Assembly: GCF_024679095.1 (NCBI RefSeq) | Contig: NC_066553.1 | Coordinates: 8,491,030-8,555,029 of the forward strand | Reading direction: 5' to 3' | Source of the DNA: Eriocheir sinensis | Lineage: Eukaryota > Arthropoda > Malacostraca > Decapoda > Varunidae | DNA length: 64,000 nucleotides | Part shown: positions 49,237 to 60,020 of the stretch, piece after piece | Layout of the letters: each line of letters opens with the position of its first letter | How positions within the stretch are numbered: position 1 is the stretch's first letter | The notes under the pieces: generated by a model | The model's input: only the letters and a program-made list of their open reading frames with translations | The model's database searches: none | Told to the model about the DNA's origin: nothing | Position numbers and translations under genes: made by a program

Positions 49237-49409
49237 ATTCATTATCTTGAGACCCAGCCTGAAATGAAGGGGAAACAAAAGCCATTGACTGGCAGCTCTA
49301 CTGGGGGTAACTGTGAAGGCAGTTTAATACCTGGAGCATTGCATTCTTACTACCCTGATGAAAGCAATTACAAATCAAGAGGAGTAACATAGATTTTCCT
49401 CTTTTCTAG

Positions 49410-49733
49410 GGAGTGGACTTGTGTAATGCAGCCTGTCTCAAGCAGCAGGAAGGGTTGATGAGGACCACTTTGCCCAACATGGTTCTGCCACCGCCCCCTG
49501 CTTTTCCTATTAGGAGACACATTACCAAAGTGGCCCAGGAGGGGAGCAGACGGGAGTATCGATGTCAAGTTTGTGGATATCAGGCCATCAGTGAATCAAA
49601 GCTCACTATACATTTTCGCAAGCACACTGGGGAGAAGCCGTTTGTTTGCTCATATTGTTCCTATCGATGTGCTCATAAAAGCAACCTAATCACACACATG
49701 AAGACTCGCCATGTCGACCAAGAGCACCAGTAG
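49410..49733 (+). CDS. alternative terminal exon ZF7: two C2H2 fingers, long N-terminal lead
   Basis: Acceptor CCTCTTTTCTAG|GGAGTGGACTTG, phase 0, 107 residues and stop TAG. A 50-residue lead, Pro-rich in the middle (LPPPPAFPI), precedes finger 1 (C-QV-C-GYQAISESKLTI-H-FRK-H), linker TGEKPFV, finger 2 (C-SY-C ... HKSNLIT-H-MKTR-H) and tail VDQEHQ. It is paralogous to ZF8: the same start (G-V/M-DL), the same ISESKL helix, and an identical acceptor region. A possible AATAAA lies 31 bases after the stop. Confidence 0.94.
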   Translation, partial: GVDLCNAACLKQQEGLMRTTLPNMVLPPPPAFPIRRHITKVAQEGSRREYRCQVCGYQAISESKLTIHFRKHTGEKPFVCSYCSYRCAHKSNLITHMKTRHVDQEHQ

Positions 49734-49763
49734 TTATGGAGAAAGCATTTCTTTGGGATATCG

Positions 49764-49769
49764 AATAAA
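49764..49769 (+). terminator. candidate polyadenylation signal for ZF7 isoform
   Basis: AATAAA 31 bases after the ZF7 stop and about 160 bases before the ZF8 exon. Confidence 0.45.
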
Positions 49770-49925
49770 TGCTGAAGAATTTTGAAAAATGAACATTCTT
49801 AAAAGTGTGCACACATAGAAGCAAGTTTTTTGATTTCCTGTCGCATTTAAAATATTTAAATGATGTATACTGCTGTTTCAGCAATGTCAGAGGTTAAACT
49901 CTCATGAGATTTTCCTCTTTTCTAG

Positions 49926-50258
49926 GGAATGGACTTGTCAAAACCCTCCAGTAGCGGGCACGATGAAGGGACTGTGACTCCTGCATACACCTCTGGTGTC
50001 TTGGTGGCCTCCCTTGGGTCCTCTAGTTGGAGGCCAAGACCACATTCACAGGGTCTCACAAGAAAGGAATTCCATTGTTCGACCTGTGGTTATCAGGCCA
50101 TAAGTGAATCAAAGCTCGTAATGCACATCCGGCGACATACGGGAGAAAAACCTTTCGTGTGCTGTTTTTGTCCGTATAGATCTGCTCAAAAGAGTAATCT
50201 GAGCACCCATATACGAAATGTCCACATTAGTGGGGTTGGAAAACCTGTTGATAAATAA
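49926..50258 (+). CDS. alternative terminal exon ZF8: two C2H2 fingers, long N-terminal lead
   Basis: Acceptor CCTCTTTTCTAG|GGAATGGACTTG, phase 0, 110 residues and stop TAA. The lead (GMDLSKPSSSGHDEGTVTP, then a Ser/Trp/Arg segment) precedes finger 1 (C-ST-C-GYQAISESKLVM-H-IRR-H), linker TGEKPFV, finger 2 (C-CF-C ... QKSNLST-H-IRNV-H) and tail ISGVGKPVDK. Its fingers are very similar to those of ZF7, while the lead has diverged except for the first four residues. The ATG at codon 2 is incidental. Confidence 0.94.
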   Translation, partial: GMDLSKPSSSGHDEGTVTPAYTSGVLVASLGSSSWRPRPHSQGLTRKEFHCSTCGYQAISESKLVMHIRRHTGEKPFVCCFCPYRSAQKSNLSTHIRNVHISGVGKPVDK

Positions 50259-50376
50259 GAAATGTTGCAGTGTGGGCTTACATCCAGTATGTAAATGAGG
50301 GAACCTTACTTACACAACCCATAGGGAAAATATGTTTTTAATGAGCCCCTTTTAAATTTTTTTTCCTGTTCCATAG

Positions 50377-50586
50377 GTGGCTCCGTGGGTAGGGAACAGC
50401 AGGTCGCTCTACCAGTGTGAGTCTTGCAGCTACAGTACTCGAAACATCAAGGATATGCGCCGCCATATTCGTGTCCACACTGGAGAGAAGCCTTTCGCCT
50501 GCCCGTTTTGCACGCACCACTCGGCGCGCAAGTCAAACCTCGTCAGCCACATAAGAATGAAGCATAGTGTACCGCACAAGCAATAG
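50377..50586 (+). CDS. alternative terminal exon ZF9: two C2H2 fingers
   Basis: Acceptor CTGTTCCATAG|GTGGCTCCG, phase 0, 69 residues and stop TAG. It is the shortest of the set: the lead VAPWVGNSRSLYQ, finger 1 (C-ES-C-SYSTRNIKDMRR-H-IRV-H), linker TGEKPFA, finger 2 (C-PF-C-THHSARKSNLVS-H-IRMK-H) and tail SVPHKQ. Helix 1 has Met in the usual Leu position (KDMRR). Only 118 bases separate it from the ZF8 stop, so the untranslated region of ZF8 must overlap this exon or be very short. Confidence 0.92.
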   Translation: MAPWVGNSRSLYQCESCSYSTRNIKDMRRHIRVHTGEKPFACPFCTHHSARKSNLVSHIRMKHSVPHKQ

Positions 50587-50802
50587 ATAGAAGAAAAGGA
50601 ATAGAAAAAGTAATTCCAAGACTGAGAATTGTGAGTGGAAATCATTAGCATTAAGAAAGCCACTTGAAGCGTCAATGATCAAGACATCCTATGCAAGTGG
50701 GCTTAGAGACTACTGGAAACTGCTGATTTGCTTCTTCATAGTACCTATATAAAAAAGTGAACAAGAGTTGGATCCCAAGTGAACCTGGTTCTGTTCCCGT
50801 AG

Positions 50803-51015
50803 GTTCAGCGATGGCAGGGGAGGGCAGGCGGGCCACTCCATGGATGCAGCCATTGTGATTACCATGCCAGGGACAAGGTGGATCTACAGCGACATATTCG
50901 CATTCACACTGGGGAAAAGCCTTTTGCATGCCCCTACTGCTCACACCGAACTGCATTAAAGGGAAATCTCAAACACCATATAATACGGAAACACATGAAT
51001 CCCCAGAAGCTGTAG
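50803..51015 (+). CDS. alternative terminal exon ZF10: two C2H2 fingers, no ATG in frame before the fingers
   Basis: Acceptor TTCTGTTCCCGTAG|GTTCAG, phase 0, 70 residues and stop TAG. The lead [14 protein letters not shown] is followed by finger 1 ([21 protein letters not shown]), linker TGEKPFA, finger 2 ([22 protein letters not shown]) and tail MNPQKL. The only Met in its frame lies after the last finger, so ATG-based gene finding misses this exon entirely. It shares the CCCGTAG acceptor and finger 1 style with ZF4-ZF6. A possible AATAAA lies at 51586. Confidence 0.92.
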   Translation, partial: VQRWQGRAGGPLHGCSHCDYHARDKVDLQRHIRIHTGEKPFACPYCSHRTALKGNLKHHIIRKHMNPQKL

Positions 51016-52519
51016 AAGTGCATTGAATCTCATAGACAGTTAACTGTCACTCATTTACTAAGAAAAGAGAATATTATATTTCTCCCAGGCAGAAGAACCA
51101 TGTATTAAGTTGGATTATTATTACTTACCAGTGTTGCTTCCCATTCCCCTATTTGATGGATGTAAGGTCAGTGGGAACTAGAAAGCAAGAAGTGGCTGTG
51201 GTGCATGCATTTCTGTGCTTATGTACAGATGTGACTGGATTGACATGAGAGATTAATTTCTTGTGAATGTTTGTAAAACCGGTAAACTTGAAACATGTGA
51301 ACAAATTTATTTTGTCTTGAAACACAAGAAGAAATAGTCTATTCTATGCTTTGTTCTAATGTTATTGGTAAGCCTGAAGATTACTTGTTTTTATTTAGAC
51401 AAGTATCAGGCTTGTTTACTTGCTTTAAAATTATTTCAATTCAAATCAGTATCATGTGTGTTTAGTTTCCTCAAATGGTACTGCCTTTCACCTTTATTAC
51501 ATAAGATATTGTTACCTTATATAAGAAATAATAGGGAGGTGAGATGAGTACCTAATGTAAGAAGGTTTAGATTATTAAATTTTATAATAAACAACATTTA
51601 CTTATTATTCCAATCTTTAAAATTATTTGTTTTTAACATTATGAAATATAATGAGAAAACCATTATTGGATTGGTCATGTGTTTGATTTCATAAATATAA
51701 TGAAGAAAATAGATGTTATTAATAGTAAAGTACATAGATGTTGAATTATGCAATTTAACAAATTGCTTACGAAGTTGCTTATTTTTGGCCAACCAAAGAT
51801 CATAAAGAGCTCATCTTAGACAGTTGTGCCAATGTAACTATTCATTCAAGTTTTCACTTGAGTTTTCAGTTGAGTTGATTTTTCTCGCATAGAAGTTTCA
51901 TTTAGCGCAGATGAGAAACAAAGATAGAAGTTGCTCCATGAGCAATGTGTCAATTTACCCGTGTTGAGTCAAAAGATGTTAAGGAAGTCAAAGGCTATCC
52001 CTTAGTCTATATTGTTGGTGCTAGAAGAGTATTAACTGCTTGGGTCTTGAGGAATGTTTGATGAAATACCTACTAAGTAAGTGTTATGCATAGTATCAAA
52101 GAAAATACCTTACATCTCTGCCCTGGGGCACCCTTTAATGTGATACCTACCAAAAAACAGGTAAGCTGCCACTTCCATGAACTGATACCACAGGTCTTGA
52201 AGAGAGGAATTTCTCTTTGGTGTCCAAGATGTGTTATGGTATGACATTTTAGTAGATGTGTAGTGGTATTTGGCTGTTGTGTGGTTCACTTTTGGCAACT
52301 GAAAAAATCCAAGGTTTACACAATGTATAAATGTTGGAAGAGATGGTTGGTGTCCAGAGCTGAGGCAGGCAAATACTCCTCTGTCTAACCTATCCCCGGT
52401 ATTCTTACTGCGGGGTGTTGGTAGAGGGTCTGGAAGTAATGATTTGGGAGCCTGGGTTGCTAGGGCTCTTTCTGTGATAGCAGTATATATGTTTTATTCT
52501 TTATTAATTAATTTTAGGT
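51016..52519. other. AT-rich DNA after cluster B, no further exon seen
   Basis: I found no C2H2 coding here on either strand. Several long A/T stretches only. Confidence 0.5.
51586..51591 (+). terminator. candidate polyadenylation signal downstream of cluster B
   Basis: AATAAA about 570 bases after the ZF10 stop. It could serve ZF10 and possibly read-through from ZF8/ZF9. Confidence 0.3.
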
Positions 52520-52775
52520 GCTGCCTATACCACTGGTAAACTCTCTTGAGGTGCATGGATGACCCCTGCCCATTAGTGGTGCAGGTAAATTTTATATGGC
52601 TGCTGTGATGTATAACTTATGCATGGCTCATGGTGCCCTCTGGTGCTCCACTTGAATGAAGTTGATTGAAGATCTGGGCAGCGTGTGGATAATCTTCCGC
52701 CACTCGACGATGGTTAAAAATTGTCAGCGCCCTTTGTTGGGACTCGAACCTATGTCCTTGGGCTCACCATGCATG
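52520..52775 (-). repeat. tRNA-derived SINE, minus strand (5' end eroded)
   Basis: On the minus strand, GGTGAGCCCAAGGACATAGG and a B-box-like GGTTCGAGTCCCAACA are followed by ATTATCCACACGCTGCCCAG and a 3' part GTAAAATTTACCTGCACCAC. It is the same family as at 42.7 kb, where the corresponding text is GGTGAGCCCAAGGACCTAGG. Confidence 0.78.
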
Positions 52776-53090
52776 CATGCTACACATTTGGACATGTATA
52801 CATGTACCAAAGTGCACAGGTTAAACCCATCACCCTACTATGAACTGATGTATGCTTCCCTCTACTAAAACCATCTAAAGGACAGTTTCATTATTTTGAA
52901 AAGCAAATGGACTGGTGCTGTTTGAATACAATCTGTGATGATTTGAAGGGCTGTATTTTGAAGTTTGGTGATTACAGTAGTCAGTATCAAAGACTGCTTG
53001 CATAATCTGTATGACATGTAATTACTACCTGATAAGATAAACTTACCTGGTAAGATATTCTTAAAAATGTCAAGAAACAGCTATGCAAAG

Positions 53091-53103
<13 letters not shown>

Positions 53104-53171
<68 letters not shown>
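53104..53171. repeat. (TA)n microsatellite after an A run
   Basis: About 33 TA units preceded by about 15 A residues. Confidence 0.96.
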
Positions 53172-53174
<3 letters not shown>

Positions 53175-53588
53175 TAAAACCTCTCCATTTGCGCACTCAC
53201 AGAGTAGCACAACATGTGTAAGGCCGCTGTGGAAAGCACGTGGCGCACCTCATATTATCCATTGTTTAGCGGCACTGCCGCTCAGTGCCTCATCATCACC
53301 TCACCCGTGGCACCTCATTGCCATAGTCATTTTAAAATTATTTACAGCATTATGTCCGGTTTACGTCAATATAGCACAGGTGTATAGTCAATAAGTACGT
53401 GCGCCTTCTAGATGTCCTGCGGCGCTTAGAGACAGAGGCAGTGGTACAAAAAAGGTCAGGCGGTTAGGGCAGTGCTGCCCATATACCATTTTTCCCACAA
53501 GAATATGTATTCCTACTACACAAATTCCTGAATTCTTGCTACGCGAGCTTGTTTGTCACCCATATAGTTGCGTAGTAGGCGTGCCTGC

Positions 53589-53592
<4 letters not shown>

Positions 53593-53676
<84 letters not shown>
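53593..53676. repeat. (TA)n microsatellite
   Basis: About 42 TA units, only 420 bases from the preceding tract. Confidence 0.96.
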
Positions 53677-53677
<1 letters not shown>

Positions 53678-54084
53678 AGAACAGCATGGGTACTTGCAGT
53701 CGAGGAAAACAAGATTGTATCCTTCAGTTCATTGGTCATAATTATAGACACCAGAGCAAGGAATTAGGATTGCTGTTATACAAACATTTTCTGGCTTTAT
53801 TTTATTTATTTGTTTTTTATAAGGGCAAACTAACCACAGGGCATGAAATTATCCATTATAGAATACTGATAAAATGACATTTTTATCATTATTTATTTTT
53901 GTTTTCATTTTTATATAATCCTCTGAAAATTTGATGCCCCAGAGAGCAAATTGACACATTGCCATAAGAAAAGTACATTGGCGGTGACAGTACTGATTTT
54001 CACTGGGGTATTGAGGCTGCCACTGCTACTGATAGTGTATGAAGCAGTAGAGAATGCACACTTATGGAGCCATTTCTTTTGTAG

Positions 54085-54390
54085 GGTGGTGGAGCAGGAT
54101 CAGTAGCAGTGGCAGTTCGGGTGTGTTTGGTCTGCGGCAAGATGGGTTTCCGACGAACGTATGATCTTCAGCGCCACATGCTGTCCCATACAGCTGCGCG
54201 ACCTTTCCAGTGTCCCCATTGCCCATATAGGGCAGCACTCAAATATAATCTTGATGCTCATGTCCGTGTTAAGCATCTGACCGAAACTATTGCCAACCCT
54301 GGTGGCCGAGGGGCCAAGCAAGAGCAGCAGCGGGACCAACAGTCTTGTGATGCATCGGATGAAGGCAGAATCTTTACTGGTGTTGAATAA
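54085..54390 (+). CDS. alternative terminal exon ZF11: two divergent C2H2 fingers
   Basis: Acceptor TTTCTTTTGTAG|GGTGGTGGA, phase 0, 101 residues and stop TAA. The lead GGGAGSVAVAVRV is followed by finger 1 (C-LV-C-GKMGFRRTYDLQR-H-MLS-H), a linker TAARPFQ, finger 2 (C-PH-C ... LKYNLDA-H-VRVK-H) and the longest tail of the set, Gly/Gln/Asp-rich (AKQEQQRDQQSCDASDEGR). Finger 1 keeps a Phe near the canonical core position, as in ZF1. The TAARP linker replaces the usual TGEKP, which should weaken the coupled grip of two fingers. It stands 3 kb after cluster B. Confidence 0.92.
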   Translation, partial: GGGAGSVAVAVRVCLVCGKMGFRRTYDLQRHMLSHTAARPFQCPHCPYRAALKYNLDAHVRVKHLTETIANPGGRGAKQEQQRDQQSCDASDEGRIFTGVE

Positions 54391-54581
54391 TGTTGAACAT
54401 TTATGTTGTGTGTCTTAGAGCTTTGATCTATGGAGTTTTATCCACTATTTATCATTCTGTTCAATGGATATACTGAACAGTAAATTATTTCAAGGAAAGA
54501 TATTGTGGATAAGGTGACCCAGTGATATCAGTACTATCAAATTTGCAGTTAGTGAGAAGTATAATGAAGTATTATTTGGCA

Positions 54582-54587
54582 AATAAA
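54582..54587 (+). terminator. candidate polyadenylation signal for ZF11 isoform
   Basis: AATAAA about 190 bases after the ZF11 stop. Confidence 0.4.
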
Positions 54588-54599
54588 ATTAAGTTTACG

Positions 54600-55540
54600 A
54601 AAAAAAAGAAATGAACCTCAAATCAATAAGGTGGTAAACCTTTTCAAAGATATTTTATGAAACAAACCCCATTATCTATCCTTCTACCTACACAAAATTT
54701 TACGTCATATTGACATCAAACTACAAGCCTCTGAGGATTAATTGGAGAATTTTGTTGGTTATAATGCTTTCATTCATCTTGACTGTAGTCATTAGTGCTG
54801 ATTTGTTTCCATAACTCCTCTGCAAAGGTAAACCTTAGAAAACTTATTGTTTCAGTAGTTTTCTTACATTGCACTAAGTTGGTAAAGCTGCATGAAATTT
54901 ATCAATATTGTATTGGGAATTGAGGAGTGTTAATGGATTAGATATGAATTTCATTCATTTATTTATTTTATTTATTTTTCCTACCAGTAAACCAGGTGCA
55001 GTAGGGGTATGGTCTCTAGACCTGAGTCAGTAATGTGTCAGTCAGGCAAATGTATTTATAGGTTTACATCCATTCTGATCTCATGGTAATAATAATAGAC
55101 ATGCCTGAAGGTTAAAATGGTTGGACAGCATTGGGGTGTTAGAAAAGGCAGCTAATGTAAGGGTAATGCAAAGGTAATTTGGATAATATTCATACTGGCT
55201 TGCTGTGCTTTCTGTGATTATTACTATAATGATATTACTGTTTATGGGTGTTGTTCATAGAGATATGGCGTGCTACTTGTGTTTGATCTCCCAGCACAGC
55301 ACACTCCAGAAAAAGTCATAGCTTTATTAACTAACACTGAATGAAAATTGTTGTTACTAAGTATGTAATTGAGAACTGTTAGCACAAGCACATTTTCCAA
55401 TGTAGTTATGGTCATAATATTACACTGTACTGTCAATAGTGTGTGAAGATGTGTATTTATTTCCAACTTTATATATTCATAATGGGATATTTAGAATCAA
55501 TTATTCATTGATAAATTTTGTTGCATTTAGCATATGAGAT
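54600..55540. other. AT-rich DNA, no gene recognised
   Basis: No exon or repeat family recognised. Whether more zinc-finger exons lie beyond the window cannot be seen. Confidence 0.45.
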
Positions 55541-55547
55541 GGAGGGT

Positions 55548-55719
55548 TTAATCTGGTAGCAGCGATGGGCCAAATTTTTGCCATGATAATAACCCCCCAA
55601 AATAGATGATGCATAAACTGATCACAAATGCATTGATATATATTATGAAATGGTTTGTGTGAGTGATGATTTTTTCCTTTCTCTTTCAAGAAACATGATT
55701 CCTGCAGCTACTGGGTTAA
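55548..55719. mobile_element. TTAA-flanked piggyBac-type MITE
   Basis: TTAA at both ends; left TCTGGTAGCAGCGATGGGCC, inverted right CCCAGTAGCTGCAGGAATCATG. Same family as 26767 and 28002. Confidence 0.8.
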
Positions 55720-55812
55720 GGAACAGACATTTTCTTATAAGTTACTAATTTTCATCCATTTTGTAAAACATGCTAATGAAGTACAGAAATATGTGTGTGC
55801 ATGGATTGAATG

Positions 55813-55814
<2 letters not shown>

Positions 55815-55843
<29 letters not shown>

Positions 55844-56040
55844 ACACACACATTGCTCGAAATCCACATTCCACATCCATCCACACAACCTCTAGGTATG
55901 TCACGAAACACAGGAGAAATTAATCCAGACCTAGAAAGGGTTTTACCAACACCTGGGATTGAATCTGCAACTGGTAGATGGGAAAGCCCCTCCTCTAACC
56001 AGTCAGCCAAAGAGATACCTGACTCACTGAGTGAGTTTGG
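55815..56040 (-). repeat. tRNA-derived SINE, minus strand, simple-repeat tail
   Basis: On the minus strand, TCTTTGGCTGACTGGTTAGAGG resembles an A box region and GCAGATTCAATCCCAGG a B box. The 3' end at the left merges with the (AC)/(GT)n tract at 55815-55852. Confidence 0.65.
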
Positions 56041-56099
56041 GAGGCTTTTTTGCATGAGGCAGGTCAGTCACTATGTACACACACACACACACACACACA

Positions 56100-56930
56100 C
56101 ATACTGATTGTGACACGGTTAGAATATGCAGCAGCAGTATGGTCACCAAGTACAAAGTCTAATATAAGAAAAATAGAGAGGATTCAGAGGGCAGCACCAA
56201 AGTGTAGAAAGACCAAAATGGACATATAAAATGGGAGATGGTGAAATATTAAAGAAAGTAAATGAAGAGAGAGACCTGGGAGTAATAATGCAAGGTTACA
56301 TGCAACCAGAAAGTCATATAAATCGGATCTTCGGTGACACATATAACATGGTGAGAAATATAGGTATAGCACTCCACTACATGGACAAAGAAATGATGAA
56401 AAAATTAATTACTACTATGATTAGTCCTAAACTAGAATAAGCAGAAACAGTGTGGTCTCCACATATGAAGAAACACATAAAAAACTAGAAAGAATACAGA
56501 GGATGGCAACAAAAATGGTTCCAGAACTGGAGGGACTTACATATGAAGAGAGACTAAAGGAAGTGGACTTACCAACACTAGAACAAAGAAGAGAAAGAGG
56601 AGACCTAATACAAATATATAGGCTATTGAGTAAAATGGAAGAAGTAGATAACGAGAAATTGCTACTAAGAGAAGAACCTTCCAGCAGGAATACTAGAGGA
56701 CATAGTAAAAAGTTGAGGAAGGGAAGATGCTCAAGAGACAAAGAAATATAGCTTCCCACAAAGAAATATAGAGGTTTGGAACAGACCAAGTGAAGAAATA
56801 GTATCGGCGAAGAGTGTGCAGAGCTTCAAGGAAAAGTTGGATAATTATAGATATGGAGACAGGACCACACGAGCGTAAGCCCAGGCCCTGTAAAATTACA
56901 ACTAGGTAAATACACACACACACACACACA
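56100..56930 (+). mobile_element. LINE 3' end with (CA)n tail, plus strand
   Basis: Frames include EERDLGVIMQ, PESHINRIFGDTYNMVRNIG, KLERIQRMATKMVPELEGL, YEERLKEVDLPTLEQRRERG and GHSKKLRKGRC. These are the same reverse-transcriptase tail as at 43.5 and 44.1 kb. It ends GACCACACGAGCGTAAGCCC...CAACTAGGTAAATACACACAC. Frame breaks show it is inactive. Confidence 0.85.
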
Positions 56931-56939
56931 CACAAAAGA

Positions 56940-57390
56940 TGGAAAATCAATGAGGAAAATAACAACTCAAGAAGGCTGTGAAAAGTTACAAAATTATCTA
57001 GATAAAATTTACAGATGGTGCAAAATACAGGAAATGGAATTTAATGTAAAAAAATGTTATGTTTTGAAAATTGGGAAAAGTGAAATCAGACTCACAGGAT
57101 GTCAGGACAATATAAATTGGTCTATAGTATTATCAAAAGAGGGAAATGAGAAAGACTTTAGAGTTGTCATACAGGAAAACCTATCACCCGAAAGTCACAT
57201 TAACAAAATATTTGGAGAAACATATGAGTTATTAAGAAATATAAGTAACAGCACACCACTTGGACAAGGATATGATGAAGAAACTAATTACTTCATTGAT
57301 CAAACCAAAATTGGAATAGGCAGAAGTAGTATGGCTACCACAGGAAAAGAAACCGACACCAACTTCACGAGAAAATAACCGACATGCTGG
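56940..57390 (+). mobile_element. second LINE fragment of the same family, plus strand
   Basis: The open frame at 56950-57378 reads KLQNYLDKIYRWCKIQEMEF, NVKKCYVLKIGKSE, ENLSPESHINKIFGETYELL. It covers a region just upstream of and overlapping that in the previous fragment. So these are two insertions in tandem, separated by the (CA)n tail of the first. Confidence 0.8.
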
Positions 57391-57419
57391 TGACTGAGTT
57401 TCTGACTAGAATTTTGATG

Positions 57420-58710
57420 AGTTTCCCGTGAAATGCAGCCGACTTTGAATCTCTGTACAAAATTCTCGAGAAACTAACGGTTGGGTGACCGTGTTCACAC
57501 TTGATTCGAGATTCACAGAGATGCGTGCTAATGTCCCACAGTAAAAGCTACGAACTAATGACTTAACTATCAACGTTGACTTCAGATTCACAAAGCTTTT
57601 GTTTCGTCATATTTAGAGGCCGCTGATTGGATGAGCGCTGTCGATGACGTCATTGTACTCGGCCAATCACAAGTGTGTCTTCAGAACTGTCAGCCAATCG
57701 TAAGGCAGCCAGCCGCCTTCAGCTGCAGCTTCAAAACGACCCATGTTCTCTTCACATGTTCTTCCTGAATTTTTATACGGTACGTAGTTTGAGATAACAA
57801 GGGAGTAAAGTGGGAAAAAAAGTCAGCTTCTCCACGGGCTGGAACAAATAAGCGCTTTTTCAGTGTTTTCAATACCCTGAGTTTCGCGATCCGCGAGTTT
57901 AGGGCTATACCTGCGAAACGAAGCAAGTGCAAAACTCGGGAGGGTGCTGTAGTTAGTATTACTTTAGAAATTATGTCATTAATATATAATATACAGTCCC
58001 CTCCCAAATTTCGCACTTCCTTTGTTCTGAGGCTATAGCGCTAAACTCGAGGATCGCGAAACACGTGGTATTGAAAACACTGAAAAAGCACTTATTTGTT
58101 CCGACTCGTGGAGATGACTTTTTTTTTCGATTTTACTCCCTTGTTATCTCAAAATGAGAAGTGAGAATGGGTCATTTTGAAGCCGCAGTTGAAGGCGGCT
58201 GCCTTATGATTGTCTGGCAGTTCTGAAAACACGCTTGTGATTTGCTGAGTCTGATGACGTCATCGACGGCACTCACCCAATCAGCAGCTTCGCTGCCTTA
58301 AGACGGTGTCACACTGGCTGTTTTCCTCCAACCATTAGGGCTACGGGCAACCGCGATGATCCGTGCGCCCAACCAGGAGCGAGTTGTCGGTTGTCTGTAA
58401 GCTGGTGTCACACTGGGCCTTTTTCCTCCAACCGCGTTGGTGGTAGGGGCAGCCAGCAACTCCAACTTTTCTGGGTGTCCGTCACATACGGCCAAGGTCA
58501 GTTGCCCATATCCGCAACATAAACAAAGGAGTCGCCTTGTGCCGCCTGCGAAAGTAACGATGAAACGAAAGCTTTGTTCTGAAGTTAACAGTGATAGTTA
58601 AATCGATAGTTCATTGTTTTTACCCCGGACCATTAGCACGCATCTCTGTGAATCCTGCCCCAGCACGTGTGAACACGGTGAACACGGTCACCCAACTGAG
58701 GGAATCTAAA
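57420..58710. mobile_element. nested foldback structure
   Basis: The inner arms, about 57618-57925 and 58010-58300, are inverse copies (for instance TTTTTCAGTGTTTTCAATAC against GTATTGAAAACACTGAAAAA). Outside these, ATTAGCACGCATCTCTGTGAAT at about 58631 is mirrored by ATTCACAGAGATGCGTGCTAAT at about 57511. CGAAACTCGAG-type motifs in the centre recur at 62930-62980. There is no coding capacity. Confidence 0.75.
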
Positions 58711-59988
58711 GCTGCTATAGTCTGTTCAGAGCATGAAGTTGGTTCAAGGTGTGGCAGATTCTTGAATTCCCATGAGTGCGGCGCTGCCAGTTCGACCGCC
58801 AATTATCAGATTAGCACCGTCTCCCTACCTACCCACCCACAACCCACCTGTTTATCTCTCTCTCTCTCCCTCTCGACCCGGGGGAGGGACCTAAGGGGAC
58901 ACACCGACCACCACCACCACCACTACCACCACCTCCACCACCACTACCAAAATGTGGCAACATGGGAAAAAATCGCTGCCACATGTCATAGAATTTATAC
59001 AAATCGTTGTTATAATCCTAAACATCGACACTCATTGTACTATGTAGCTTCCTGTACTATATACACAATATATAAAATGTCACTTTCAAATAGCACATGG
59101 GTGGGAAATAAAAGAAAGACGCTTGTACGAAGATTGATTTGGCAGCATGGCTAGAGGTAAACGACGATACCAGCTCCATCCTGAACCGACTTCATGCTCT
59201 GAACAGACTATAGTGTCAAATTGGGCCTTTTTCTTCCAACCGTTTGCGGTAGGGGCAACCGGCAACTCCAACTTTTCTGGGTGTGCGTCACACATGGCCA
59301 ATGTTGGTTGCCCGTAAACAAAGCAGTCGCCTCGTATCCACGTGGCGTCGTCTGCTAAAGTAAGGGCTGTCACAGCTTGTGCAGCCGTTAATCAAGTTAT
59401 GGACTTGTTGCTGCAGTTAAGTGAAAGGAAGAAGCGGTTGTGGGCACCATTATGGCTTCAAAGACGGAGGACAGGGGTTTCCCCAAACCTCGTCAGAGAA
59501 CTGGGTAAATTTTAAGAACGTCACCCATGGTACACTGTTGGATGAACCTATTTTTCTGGTAGTTTTCGGTGTGTTATGAAATAATCTGCTGACAGTTTCT
59601 GTTGCAAATCATTATATCATTAATATAATGATTGACTTTTCAATGCCTGTTGTACGTGCACCCGCCGCCGCCCGCTGCCGCAGCTGCAAAATAGCTTGCA
59701 GAGAGGTTCAACTCGCTTACAGTTTCTATATTTCACTCAGCACTCACAAAGGTGACAAGTGGACAGACTAGAACAAAACCAGCAAATTAATGATTTCCTG
59801 CTGTGTATTCCCCCAGCGCGCATGCGTGGTGGATTGCAGAATGTCTTATTTCAGCGAGGAGCAGTGGCGTACCGAGGGGGGGGGCCATGGGGCCATGGCC
59901 CTCCCCCTTTTGCAAAGAAAAATAATAATGAATAAATAAATGTTACAGGAAAATAATAGGAATATGTATATTAGTATTACGATTACAA

Positions 59989-60020
<32 letters not shown>

